Assembly (NCBI GenBank): GCA_025463005.1 | Contig: JAOAPR010000012.1 | Span: 62,001 to 126,000, forward strand | DNA length: 64,000 nucleotides | DNA from: Bryobacterales bacterium | GTDB lineage: Bacteria; Acidobacteriota; Terriglobia; Bryobacterales; Bryobacteraceae | Reading direction: 5' to 3' | Shown here: positions 51,580 through 59,704 of the stretch, piece after piece | How positions within the stretch are numbered: position 1 is the first letter of the stretch | How the letters are laid out: every line of letters starts with the position of its first letter | Program-made: the position numbers and the translations under genes | The notes under the pieces: generated by a model | What the model was told of the DNA's origin: nothing | Databases searched by the model: none | What the model saw: only the letters and a program-made list of their open reading frames with translations

Positions 51580-52776
51580 ATGGGCCTGTTGACTCCGCGG
51601 AAAACTCCTTCGTTCTTCCTTTTACTGTTGTTGGTGGCGCCCCTGGCGGAGACCCATCCGTCCACGGTCCTGTGGGCCGGACCGGCTATTCTGATTGCCG
51701 CGATTGCCATCGCATGGGCGGCGGAGTCGGCACAGTTCTTTATCGCGCAAGGGTTCGCGCTGGCGATTCTGGCGTGGCTGCAAACCTTGCCGGAGTTCGC
51801 GGTGGAAGCCGTGCTGGCCTGGCATCAGCAGGTGCAGTTTCTTCTGGCGAACCTCACCGGCGCGCTGCGGTTGCTGACGGGTTTCGGGTGGCCTGTGATC
51901 TACTTCACCGCCGCGATGGTCCAGCGCCGGCGCGGAGGGCCGCCGATAAAGTTCATCCAGCTGGAGGAGCACCATGCAGTGGAAGTAGTGGGCCTGGCCG
52001 CCCCGCTGTTGTACGTCGGCGTAATTGCGTGGAAGGCATCGCTGAGCATCTACGACGGAGTGGTGCTGATCCTGTTGTACACGGCGTACCTGTTAATTCT
52101 TAGCCGGATGCCGCCGGAGGATCCAGAGACCATCGAAGATCTGGAGGCGATTCCGCGCAAAATCGTCACCTCGCCGCGCGCGCGGCGGATCACGCTCATC
52201 ATCGGGCTTTTTCTGTTCGGCGGGGTCCTGATCTACGTCGCCGCGGAGCCGTTTCTGGCCAGCCTGCTGGCTCTTTCTGCCGCGGTCGGCATCCCGGCGT
52301 TCGTCTTCATCCAATGGGTAGCGCCCGTAGTGTCCGAGTTTCCGGAGATGGCGTCCACTTTCTATTGGGCGCGATCGGTAAACCGCGCGCCGATGGCCCT
52401 GATGAACATGGTCTCCAGCAACATCAACCAGTGGACGCTTCTCACTGCGATGCTGCCGATCGTACTCTCAATCAGCATCGGCAGCCCGACACCAATCCTG
52501 TTCGACCAGGAACAGCGGATCGAGCTATTGCTGACCCTGGGGCAGGCGGTGGTCGGCATGATATTTCTGATGAACATGCGGCTCACCTGGTATGAGGCGA
52601 CCGTCATGTTCGCGTTCTTCTGGCTCCCGTTCGTTAATTCATCCTGGGCGAAACCGGTCGCCATGCTGTATTTCGCGTGGGCTGGCCTGGAGGTGGGTCG
52701 CATGATCGCAGGGCGGCGTAAGGTACTGGCGCCGACGCACTTCGCGCGGATCTGGAAAGAGCATATCGTCCGATAG
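51580..52776 (+). CDS. CaCA-superfamily cation/calcium antiporter
   Basis: This 398-residue protein has about ten helices and two alpha-repeat motifs: TLPEFAVEAVLAWHQQ (with LANLTGALRLL) and VVSEFPEMASTFYWARS (with MVSSNINQWTLL). These acidic and Asn residues bind the cation in Na+/Ca2+ and related exchangers. A cytosolic loop between the halves contains PEDPETIEDLE. The start lies 16 bp from the divergent aroB ATG. No gating or calcium-binding regulatory domain is seen. Ion specificity cannot be assigned. Confidence 0.85.
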   Translation: MGLLTPRKTPSFFLLLLLVAPLAETHPSTVLWAGPAILIAAIAIAWAAESAQFFIAQGFALAILAWLQTLPEFAVEAVLAWHQQVQFLLANLTGALRLLTGFGWPVIYFTAAMVQRRRGGPPIKFIQLEEHHAVEVVGLAAPLLYVGVIAWKASLSIYDGVVLILLYTAYLLILSRMPPEDPETIEDLEAIPRKIVTSPRARRITLIIGLFLFGGVLIYVAAEPFLASLLALSAAVGIPAFVFIQWVAPVVSEFPEMASTFYWARSVNRAPMALMNMVSSNINQWTLLTAMLPIVLSISIGSPTPILFDQEQRIELLLTLGQAVVGMIFLMNMRLTWYEATVMFAFFWLPFVNSSWAKPVAMLYFAWAGLEVGRMIAGRRKVLAPTHFARIWKEHIVR

Positions 52777-52803
52777 TGTAGGCGGGCGAAGCATGCCTCG
52801 CCC

Positions 52804-53388
52804 CTACAACGACAGTTTCTGCTCGAGATCCTGCTTCACGCGAGGCCATTCCGAATCGAGAATGCTGAAGTAGACGGTGTCGCGAAGGCGGCCGCTCCAG
52901 GTGATCAGGTGCTGCCGCAGCGTGCCTTCTTCGGTGGCGCCAATCCGGCGGATCGCGTTACGGGAGCGCTGGTTCAGGGCGTCGGTCTTGAGCTCGACGC
53001 GAATGCAACCCAGAGTCTCAAAGGCGTGACGAAGCATCAGGTACTTGGCTTCGGTATTGACGGCGGTGCGCCGCCAGGGTGCGGCGATCCACGTTGAGCC
53101 GATTTCGACACGCCGGTTCGCGGCGTCGATGTTCATGTAACGTGTGCTCCCCACCACCTGCCCGGAAGGGGCATGAACCGTCGCGAACGGCAACGCCGTA
53201 CCCGCGGCCTGGGCGTCCAGCGCAGTTTGAATGTAGGCGGCCATGTCCTTCGGCGTGGCCACGCGATACGGGATCAGCTCCCAAAGCTCGGGGTCGAGCC
53301 CTATTGCGCACAACGCAGCATGGTGCGTTTGGGCTAATGGTTCGAGACGTACGTGGCGGCCTGCGAGGGTAACAGGATGGATGATCAA
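52804..53388 (-). CDS. RimJ/RimL-type GNAT N-acetyltransferase
   Basis: This 194-residue single-domain acetyltransferase begins LAGRHVRLEPLAQTHHA. It has GSTRYMNIDAANRRVEIGSTW and ALNQRSRNAIRRIGATEEGTLRQ, the acetyl-CoA pantetheine loop and the Asn/Arg-rich motif. Targets in this subfamily are ribosomal protein N-termini or small amines. It is convergent with the antiporter gene (27 bp between) and lies 12 bp downstream of the dienelactone hydrolase stop, so both minus-strand genes may be co-transcribed. Confidence 0.9.
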   Translation of the reverse strand: MIIHPVTLAGRHVRLEPLAQTHHAALCAIGLDPELWELIPYRVATPKDMAAYIQTALDAQAAGTALPFATVHAPSGQVVGSTRYMNIDAANRRVEIGSTWIAAPWRRTAVNTEAKYLMLRHAFETLGCIRVELKTDALNQRSRNAIRRIGATEEGTLRQHLITWSGRLRDTVYFSILDSEWPRVKQDLEQKLSL

Positions 53389-53400
53389 ACGCCGTATTTT

Positions 53401-54267
53401 CTAAACACCGTACTTCTTAAACCAGGCCAGCATTTTCTTCCAGGCGTCCTGCGCGTCGTCCTGCTTGTAGCTGGGGCGGTAGTCGGCGTTGAAGCCGTGC
53501 TGAGCCTCCGGATACACGTTGATCTGTGACTCGTCGCCGACCACCTTGAGAGCCCCGCGCATGCGCTCGATCGATTCCAGGGGGATGCCCGTATCCTTGC
53601 CGCCGTAGAAGCCAATTACCGGCGCCTTGAATCCGCCGGCATAGTCCAGCGGGTTTTTCGGCGTCATGGCGTTCTTATCGCCTTCCAGACGGCCGTACCA
53701 AGCGGCGCCAGCGTTGAGCTTGGGATTGTGCGCCGAATACATCCACACGATGCGGCCACCCCAGCAGAACCCGGTAATGGCCAGCCGGTCGGCGCTTCCG
53801 CCGTTCTTGACCGCCCAGGCGGCGGTAGAATCCAGATCGCTCATCACCTGGCTATCGGGCACCTTGGAGACCACAGTGTTGATGATCTCCTGAATGTTTT
53901 CGATCTTCGATACGTCGCCCTGGCGCGCGAACAGCTCGGTGGCGACGGCCATGTAACCGGACTTGGCAAGACGGCGGCACAGATCCTTGATGTGTTCGTG
54001 AACTCCGAAGATCTCCTGCACCACCAGAACCGTGGGGAACCGGCCGCCGCCGCTGGGGCGAGCGCGGTAGGCGGGAACCATTTTCCCGTCAGCCATCGGG
54101 ATTTGAACCTCGCCGGCCGTGAGGCCTTTGGTATCGGTGGTGATGGTTTGTGCGCCGACCGGGCGCACCGCCAGCGCAAAGCCGACTGCCAGCTTGCTCA
54201 CCAGAAAATCGCGGCGATTTTGGGGGAGAATGTCGGGCAGAAGGCTCTTCAGATCAGAAGTGCTCAT
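53401..54267 (-). CDS. Exported dienelactone-hydrolase-family protein
   Basis: From ATG 54267 the protein is 288 residues. A twin-arginine-like N-terminus ([19 protein letters not shown]) points to Tat export. The alpha/beta-hydrolase core has the DLH catalytic Cys in GFCWGG, Asp in YGGKDTGIP and His in EAQHGF, so the family triad Cys-Asp-His is intact. [21 protein letters not shown] is also diagnostic. The physiological ester is unknown. A GTG-type extension to 54306 exists but adds only 13 unlikely residues. Confidence 0.9.
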   Translation of the reverse strand: MSTSDLKSLLPDILPQNRRDFLVSKLAVGFALAVRPVGAQTITTDTKGLTAGEVQIPMADGKMVPAYRARPSGGGRFPTVLVVQEIFGVHEHIKDLCRRLAKSGYMAVATELFARQGDVSKIENIQEIINTVVSKVPDSQVMSDLDSTAAWAVKNGGSADRLAITGFCWGGRIVWMYSAHNPKLNAGAAWYGRLEGDKNAMTPKNPLDYAGGFKAPVIGFYGGKDTGIPLESIERMRGALKVVGDESQINVYPEAQHGFNADYRPSYKQDDAQDAWKKMLAWFKKYGV

Positions 54268-54320
54268 GGCGCTATTGTACTTTAGAGGGAACGTTTCAAA
54301 TCCCACGGTATCATGGATGT

Positions 54321-55337
54321 TTGGGAGCGCAGCAGTCTCAAAAGACCCGATGGGTCATCCTTATCCTCATCAACCTGGCGTCGCTTGCAGGGCTAGTCTG
54401 GGCGCTTCGCGACGTCAGTTTGAGCGACCTTACAGACGATCTGGCCACCATTGATTACGTGTGGGTGGCGGTGGCGGTCGCCATCGAACTGAGCGTATAT
54501 CTTTGGCAGGCAGTACGTTGGCAGTTGGTGTTGCGCCCGGTGGTCTCATTGAGTTTCCGGCAGGGCGCGCGGGCGATATACGTCGGGCTCTTCTCGAGCG
54601 AGGTTCTGCCATTCCGCGGAGGCGAAGCAGTGCGCTGCTTCCTGGTAAGCCGTTGGACTCAATTGCCTTTTTCCGTCTCGATGGCCAGCGTGCTCATCGA
54701 ACGCGTGTTCGACGGAATGTGGTTGTGGCTCGGGCTCTGGCTGTCGTTGAAGTATGTCGAATTGCCGAGGCGGTTGGGGTACGTGAACGACGGACTCGGC
54801 GTGTTCGTGCTGGGGGGAGCCGTGCTACTGGGTTTGGCGCTATTTCGGCCGCGCCCCCCGCGAACCGCGCTTTCCCGACCGGGTTGGCGGCATCACCTGG
54901 CGGTGCTGATGGACGATCTCGCGCTGATCGGCCACTCCCGCTATCTCTACTTCGCGCTCCTGCAGAGCGTGCCCTATCTTCTCTTGCAGGTGATCCCGAT
55001 CTGGGCTGCGTTCCGAGCCTACGGCTTCGACCTCGGGCTTGGCGCGGCTTTTGCCCTGATGTTGATCCTTCGGCTCTCGAGCATTATTCCTCAGGCCCCG
55101 GTGAACCTGGGTCTATTCCAGATTCTGACCAAACAGTTCCTGGAGAGGGCTTACCACGTCGATCCTTCGGAGGCGGCCCGGTTTTCGCTGGTTTTGTGGG
55201 GCGTGATCAAATTGATGCCGTTGATCGCAGGATTCATTGCATTCGCGATCACCGGCGCCAAAATGGGCGAACTGAGGAAAGCCGGCGCGCCCGAAGGTCA
55301 GTCCGGAGGAGCGGTGGCTCCGGTGATCTCCCTATAA
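54321..55337 (+). CDS. Lysylphosphatidylglycerol-synthase-like membrane protein (LPG_synthase_TM type)
   Basis: This protein has about 338 residues and six to eight helices. [20 protein letters not shown] and [12 protein letters not shown] are the hallmark motifs of the AglD/UPF0104 flippase-like domain. The frame is open upstream but lies opposite the divergent hydrolase; TTG 54321 is the best start. The catalytic acyltransferase domain of full LPG synthase is missing, as in glycan-linked members of the family. It overlaps the convergent glycosyltransferase gene by 40 bp. Confidence 0.82.
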   Translation: MGAQQSQKTRWVILILINLASLAGLVWALRDVSLSDLTDDLATIDYVWVAVAVAIELSVYLWQAVRWQLVLRPVVSLSFRQGARAIYVGLFSSEVLPFRGGEAVRCFLVSRWTQLPFSVSMASVLIERVFDGMWLWLGLWLSLKYVELPRRLGYVNDGLGVFVLGGAVLLGLALFRPRPPRTALSRPGWRHHLAVLMDDLALIGHSRYLYFALLQSVPYLLLQVIPIWAAFRAYGFDLGLGAAFALMLILRLSSIIPQAPVNLGLFQILTKQFLERAYHVDPSEAARFSLVLWGVIKLMPLIAGFIAFAITGAKMGELRKAGAPEGQSGGAVAPVISL

Positions 55338-56338
55338 ACCTCCCAGGTTTTGGTAAGCGCCGAATCCCAGGAAAACTGCAGGGCGCGCTCGCGCCCGCGA
55401 CGGGCGAGGTCCTCGCACAAACCTTCCTCCGACGCAAGAAGTACAAGCGCGGCGGCGATCTCCTCTGGATCCTCCGGATTCACCAGCAGAGCCGCGTCCC
55501 CTGCAACCTCCGGCAGGGCTGAGCGGCGCGAGGTGATCACTGGAACGGAGTTCGCCATCGCGTCCAGCACCGGCATCCCGAAGCCTTCATCAAGCGATGG
55601 GAAGGCGAAGATGCGGGCGCGGCGATAGAGCGCCTCCAGCTCGATCTGCGTAACATACCCAAGGACGTCGATATCGCTCTTGCGCGGGCTGCTCTCAACC
55701 GCATGGAGCTCTTCCGCGGCACCGAAGCCGTCGGCTGCGCCTGCCAGCACCAGGCGCCATGAGGCAGGCATGCGTTCGAAGGCGCGGACCAGCCTCGCGA
55801 CGTTCTTACGCCGCTGGATTGCGCCCACGAAGAGCACCAGGTTCTCGCGCAGCGCCGTTGGACCTTCGGACGGAACTCGAACGCCGTGCGGGATCACGCG
55901 GATACGGGAAGATTCCACGCCCAGGAATTCTTCGATCTGTTGGGCGGTAAAACGCGAGACCGCAATCATCAAATCGGTGCGGCGCGCTGCTTGGCGAGCC
56001 TGTTGAGCGAAGCGCGCGCGGAATTCGGGCGTCGAATACTCGCCGGTGATGACAAATAGATCGTGGAACGTGGTCACCGTACAACGAGCGGGCGCGTCCA
56101 CGCGCTGGTTCAGAGCATGAAACAGGTCGGCCCTGGGAGCGCCGCGCAGGATTCGGCGAGCGGTATTCCCGGGTAGGGGATCGCGGAAAGAGCGCAAGAA
56201 GCGATGAGGACGGTAACAGAACTGGAACCGATCCTTGGGATGGGAGCGCGCAAGACCGAACAGGACTTCTCGGGAATAGACCCCAACACCGGACAGATTC
56301 CGATCCAGGCTGTAGGTGGCGTCGAGCGCGATTTGCAC
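55298..56338 (-). CDS. GT4-type glycosyltransferase (GT-B fold)
   Basis: This protein has about 346 residues from GTG 56338 (VQIALDATYSL); the frame upstream is open to 56431 but unconvincing. The N-terminal half contains GVGVYSREVLFGLA and TTFHDLF. The C-terminal half has LVLFVGAIQRRKNVARLVRAF and the EX7E-type FPSLDEGFGMPVLDAMANSVPVITS, which binds the nucleotide sugar. Expected role is envelope or capsule polysaccharide assembly; the sugar is unknown. It neighbours the LPG-like membrane protein gene. Confidence 0.87.
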   Translation of the reverse strand: MQIALDATYSLDRNLSGVGVYSREVLFGLARSHPKDRFQFCYRPHRFLRSFRDPLPGNTARRILRGAPRADLFHALNQRVDAPARCTVTTFHDLFVITGEYSTPEFRARFAQQARQAARRTDLMIAVSRFTAQQIEEFLGVESSRIRVIPHGVRVPSEGPTALRENLVLFVGAIQRRKNVARLVRAFERMPASWRLVLAGAADGFGAAEELHAVESSPRKSDIDVLGYVTQIELEALYRRARIFAFPSLDEGFGMPVLDAMANSVPVITSRRSALPEVAGDAALLVNPEDPEEIAAALVLLASEEGLCEDLARRGRERALQFSWDSALTKTWEVYREITGATAPPD

Positions 56339-56455
56339 TTTCTGCCATGATCGCACTCGTTCACACTGCGCCCGCAAAACGGAGCCTGGGTCGCGAGCTC
56401 GAACGCAACCGCGGGTTCGCGAATTCAGCACCGCGACCGGCCCTTTGCGGGCTTC

Positions 56456-57367
56456 CTAAATAACAGCAGCGGCGTGACGGGCGATTGGACGCAGATTGAG
56501 GATGGCCTGTTCGAGCAGAGCATCTAATGAAACAGGATGCCGGGGATCGAACACAGCCGCGCCAAACGCGATCGCGTAGTCGTTGTGAAAACGCGCCCGG
56601 ATTTCTTCAACCGGCTCGGCCTCGGTATCAAATACCAGCAGACCGAACCGCGAGCGGCCTAACCTCGCCACCAGAGCGGCGGGACCCGCCAGCCTGCGGA
56701 GACTGTCAGCGGCCTCGACCAGCGCCAGATCCCGGCGATGTGCATCATGAGGACGTGCACCGTCGTCCAGACCATCCGGCTCGGCCACCAGGATCATCAT
56801 TCTCTGCCTGAGCCGGTCAGCCAGCAGGCAGTCGCGATTCGCCAACGTCAGGAACGCGGGACGCGTCAGCAGACCGGTCAGTTGATCCGTCATGGAAGTA
56901 GCCCGCGAGGCTGCCAGAAGACGATGCCGCTCCAGCGCGTTGCGGATGGCTCGCGCCAGAGGCGCACAGTCCACCTCTTGCTTGAGTAGGAAATCCTGAG
57001 CGCCGTCGCGGACCAGCCGTTCAGCCAGGGAGGTCGCGGAAGATTCTACTAAGAGGATGACCGGAACATTGGGGGCGGCTACATGGACCCGGCGGAAGGT
57101 TTCGGCGCCCTGGCTATCTGGGAGATCCGGATCAAGCAAGAGGATATCCATGGCCTCGGTCGCCAGGATGGCCGCGGTATCGGCCCAGGTGGACGCGTGA
57201 GACGCCTCCACATGAACCCAGTCGCTCCAGTAGCGGGCGCCGTCGAGGTCGGTCAGGACGTCGCGAAGGAAGAGGGTCTCTTCGGTTCCGGATTCGGCCA
57301 GCAGGACACGCAAGGTCACGTGAAGAGATAGTGGGCCGAGGAGCCCGACAGTCTCACAAAACCGCAT
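56456..57367 (-). CDS. Receiver domain fused to a degenerate GGDEF domain
   Basis: The protein has 303 residues. The receiver domain (about 20-140) has acceptor Asp79 in LLLDPDLPD and Lys129 in DFLLKQ. A GGDEF-like domain (about 160-303) starts properly with MTDQLTGLLTRPAF. Its active site reads RLGRSRF (235-241) in place of RxGGDEF, and the metal Asp positions are altered (VAEPDGLDDG). It should not make c-di-GMP but could bind GTP or another ligand. It lies 18 bp downstream of the sigma54 activator gene and is probably in its operon. Confidence 0.8.
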   Translation of the reverse strand: MRFCETVGLLGPLSLHVTLRVLLAESGTEETLFLRDVLTDLDGARYWSDWVHVEASHASTWADTAAILATEAMDILLLDPDLPDSQGAETFRRVHVAAPNVPVILLVESSATSLAERLVRDGAQDFLLKQEVDCAPLARAIRNALERHRLLAASRATSMTDQLTGLLTRPAFLTLANRDCLLADRLRQRMMILVAEPDGLDDGARPHDAHRRDLALVEAADSLRRLAGPAALVARLGRSRFGLLVFDTEAEPVEEIRARFHNDYAIAFGAAVFDPRHPVSLDALLEQAILNLRPIARHAAAVI

Positions 57368-57385
57368 GCGCGAAACTACGCTGCT

Positions 57386-58420
57386 TTAACTGTCGAGTTG
57401 ATACTCTTTCAGCTTCCGGTACAGGGTGGTGCGGCCGATTCCGAGAAGGTGCGCGGCCACGGAACGGTCTCCCTTGGTGTATTCGAGCGCGTTCACGATA
57501 GCGCGGCGTTCCAGTTCGAGCAGCGGGACCACGACCGGAGCATTTTGAATCGCCAGGGGGGCGGCTGCGGACGAATCCTGAGAGCCATCGTTCCCCACCG
57601 GGGCGGTGAACTGGGTGCCGGCCGCCGCCATGAGGTACTGAGCTTTCTTCTCAGTGAGGAAATTACGCAGGTTCGAGGGTAGATCTCCCAGATGCAGCAA
57701 GGGGCCGGAGTTGATGGCCGCCATGTGCTGCACGCAGTTTTCGAGCTCGCGTACGTTGCCCGGCCAGTCGTAGGAAAGCAGGACTTCCATGGCTTCGGCC
57801 GTGATGTTGTAATTTCCGCCAACGCGGGTTAGGAAATGGTTGATCAGCGCGGGAATATCTTCTTTGCGCTCGCGCAGAGGGGCTAGACGGATGTTGATGA
57901 CATTCAGGCGGAAATAAAGATCGCGGCGGAAGTTGCCCTTTTCCACTTCCTTCGCCAGATCGCGATTGGTGGCCGCGATGATCCTGAAATCCGAACGCCT
58001 GGTGGTCAGCGACCCTACCGGACGGAATTCCTTCTCCTGCAAAACCCTGAGCAGCTTGGCCTGCAGGTCCAGGGGCAGCTCGCCGATTTCGTCGAAGAAC
58101 GCGGTCCCCCCGTTGGCCGCTTCGATCAGGCCAACCTTGGTGTTGGCAGCGCCCGTAAATGCCCCCTTGACGTGCCCGAACAGTTCGCTCTCCATGAGCG
58201 GGCCGACCATGGAGGAGCAGTCAATGGTTACAAAGGCCTCCTTTGATACGGTCATGGCATGGATGGCGCGGGCGACAACTTCCTTGCCCGTGCCGGTCTC
58301 GCCGAGCAGCAGCGCCGGCCAGCGACATTTGCCGAGTTTGTCGATAAGCCGGAGAACCTGGCGTGTGCGCGGCGATTGTCCTACCAGGACGTGACGGGTT
58401 TCATCTAGTTGAGCTTGCAT
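57386..58420 (-). CDS. Sigma54-dependent enhancer-binding protein without receiver domain
   Basis: This 344-residue AAA+ activator has Walker A GETGTGKE, the sigma54-contacting GAFTGA loop, Walker B FFDEIGELPLD and the arginine-finger region FRRDLYFRLNV. A Fis-type helix-turn-helix (AAHLLGIGRTTLYRKLKEY) ends the protein. There is no receiver or other sensory domain, so control must come from a partner or expression; the receiver-GGDEF protein next door is a candidate. SD GGGAG lies eight bases before the ATG. Confidence 0.95.
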   Translation of the reverse strand: MQAQLDETRHVLVGQSPRTRQVLRLIDKLGKCRWPALLLGETGTGKEVVARAIHAMTVSKEAFVTIDCSSMVGPLMESELFGHVKGAFTGAANTKVGLIEAANGGTAFFDEIGELPLDLQAKLLRVLQEKEFRPVGSLTTRRSDFRIIAATNRDLAKEVEKGNFRRDLYFRLNVINIRLAPLRERKEDIPALINHFLTRVGGNYNITAEAMEVLLSYDWPGNVRELENCVQHMAAINSGPLLHLGDLPSNLRNFLTEKKAQYLMAAAGTQFTAPVGNDGSQDSSAAAPLAIQNAPVVVPLLELERRAIVNALEYTKGDRSVAAHLLGIGRTTLYRKLKEYQLDS

Positions 58421-58519
58421 CGTTGCTCCCGGACAAAAAGTGGGCCTTCAATGTGTAGTGTGCGATTCAAAGATAAACTCTACAGCCGAATTGAATACTT
58501 CTCTAGACCCTCCTTCAGA

Positions 58520-58592
58520 GGTTAGGGGTAGGTATATGGGGGGTAGGTAGGACCCCACTTGGGGGGTAGTGAGCCGGATGCGAGCCGGATGC
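58520..58592 (+). repeat. G-rich tract with hairpin and tandem 11-bp repeat
   Basis: The plus strand carries GG (58520-58521), GGGG (58525-58528), GG (58531-58532), GGGGGG (58538-58543), GG and GG, then CCCC-ACTT-GGGG (58553-58564). GAGCCGGATGC is then repeated twice in tandem (58571-58581, 58582-58592). It lies between the rlpA stop and the sigma54 activator start. It could form a G-quadruplex on the plus strand or end rlpA transcripts; not tested. Confidence 0.5.
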
Positions 58593-58602
58593 TCGACCTA
58601 TC

Positions 58603-59298
58603 CTATTCTTTAACGACCATTGCCTGGCCGGTTGTCTTCTCCACCTCGGCGGCCAGGGCGGTAGCTGCTTGAAAGGTGAGGGCGTGCCCAACCAGCACTC
58701 GCCAGAGTGCGCGATCGCCCTGACGCTCGACCACTCTCGCATCGGAATAGAGGAGCGTGTCCCGAAAGGTTTCGGCGCGCGAGGAATCGGAGAAGGCGCC
58801 GACCTGGACCGCATACCCGGCCACGGGGGTTTGCGGATTATCTTCTAAGGCTTTCACTGGAGGCGGATTCACGGGAGGGTTGATTACGATCAATCGCACT
58901 CGCGCGGTTCCAGTGCGCACGATGTCGAGCTCGCGAGCGGCGGCCATGGACAAGTCAATAATGCGGCCGCGGACGAAGGGTCCACGGTCGGTGATGCGGA
59001 CATCGACCTGCTTCCCGTTCGAAAGATTCGTGACTTCGACCCAGGTCTGAAAGGGCAGAGCGGGATGCGCGGCAGTCAGCTTTTCCATATCGAATATTTC
59101 GCCGGATGCGCTGGGGCGGCCATGATAGGGGACGCCGTACCAACTGGCGATTCCAGTTTCAGTGGAACCGATCCGCGCGGGCGGAGCGGGGAGCCGCGCA
59201 GCGGTGTGCCGGGCGCAACCGCTGACGAGTAGCATCAGCGCGAGCGCACATATAAGCGCGATGCGCGTGCGAGCCGCGTAAACAAGCCCTCGGAGCAC
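58603..59298 (-). CDS. rlpA: RlpA-family lipoprotein (DPBB plus SPOR domain)
   Basis: From GTG 59298 this protein has about 231 residues. The signal (ALICALALMLLVSGC) ends in a lipobox, so it is a lipoprotein. The double-psi beta barrel shows GIASWYGVPYHGRPSASGE and WVEVTNLSNGKQVDVRITDRG, the RlpA lytic-transglycosylase core. Its C-terminal SPOR domain (AGYAVQVGAFSDSSRAETF) binds denuded septal peptidoglycan. A longer frame to 59415 is rejected because it overlaps the mini-gene promoter. Confidence 0.9.
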   Translation of the reverse strand: MLRGLVYAARTRIALICALALMLLVSGCARHTAARLPAPPARIGSTETGIASWYGVPYHGRPSASGEIFDMEKLTAAHPALPFQTWVEVTNLSNGKQVDVRITDRGPFVRGRIIDLSMAAARELDIVRTGTARVRLIVINPPVNPPPVKALEDNPQTPVAGYAVQVGAFSDSSRAETFRDTLLYSDARVVERQGDRALWRVLVGHALTFQAATALAAEVEKTTGQAMVVKE

Positions 59299-59394
59299 TA
59301 AAACAATTCTACTCGAGCTCGTTTTATCGATTCCATGCCGATGAAGAGTCCTTCGAGGTCGGTCCACACCGGTCCCGCGCGGTTCATTTTTTTC

Positions 59395-59423
59395 TTGACT
59401 TTCCAGGGATTCCACCTTATAAA
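59395..59423 (+). promoter_or_regulatory. Near-consensus sigma70 promoter of the mini-gene
   Basis: TTGACT (59395-59400) and TATAAA (59418-59423) are separated by exactly 17 bases. Each hexamer matches the sigma70 consensus at five of six positions. Transcription would begin near 59430, leaving a leader of about 57 nt to the ATG at 59487. It points away from rlpA and towards the K-rich mini-gene. Confidence 0.75.
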
Positions 59424-59486
59424 GGGGACACGACGCGCTCTCTCGGAAGAGTAGCGCTTAATCTGATGTAAAGGGAGAATCACTCG

Positions 59487-59552
59487 ATGAAGAACGCAAC
59501 GAAGAAGAAAGCTGCTGCGAAGAAAAAGGCTGCTCCGAAGAAAAAGAAGTAG
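59487..59552 (+). CDS. 21-codon lysine/alanine-rich mini-gene
   Basis: ATG at 59487 with AAGGGAG ten bases upstream (59471-59477) opens a 21-codon frame ending in TAG. It begins MKNATKKK and contains 11 Lys and 6 Ala in K3A3K3A2PK4 order, like the C-terminal tails of histone-H1-type bacterial proteins. No partner gene shares its strand: rlpA and galU run the other way on both sides. With its own promoter and terminator it is a self-contained unit of about 190 nt. A bias toward AAG/AAA codons alone could make a chance frame of this kind, but the SD, promoter and terminator argue for a real product, peptide or RNA. Confidence 0.65.
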   Translation: MKNATKKKAAAKKKAAPKKKK

Positions 59553-59587
59553 CCAGAGCAGCTCGCTTAGTTTCGAGTTTAACCAAT

Positions 59588-59620
59588 CGGCCCCGAGAAA
59601 TCGGGGCCGGTTTTGTTTTT
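59588..59620 (+). terminator. Intrinsic terminator of the mini-gene
   Basis: CGGCCCCGA and TCGGGGCCG pair over nine bases around a GAAA tetraloop, followed by TTTTGTTTTT. The hairpin starts 36 bases after the mini-gene stop. On the opposite strand the base tract is not U-rich, so it serves the plus strand. Confidence 0.88.
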
Positions 59621-59704
59621 AGAGGAAGCCGTTCAATCGCTGCGCAACACCGTTCAACTGCGCTCTTACGCATTTCGCAGCGTTGCGCGAAACACCACGC
59701 CCGC

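Noticed and set aside
59299-59415. Longer RlpA with 39 extra N-terminal residues
   Set aside because: It would lie over the near-consensus promoter at 59395 and has no signal peptide at its start; GTG 59298 gives a proper lipoprotein signal.
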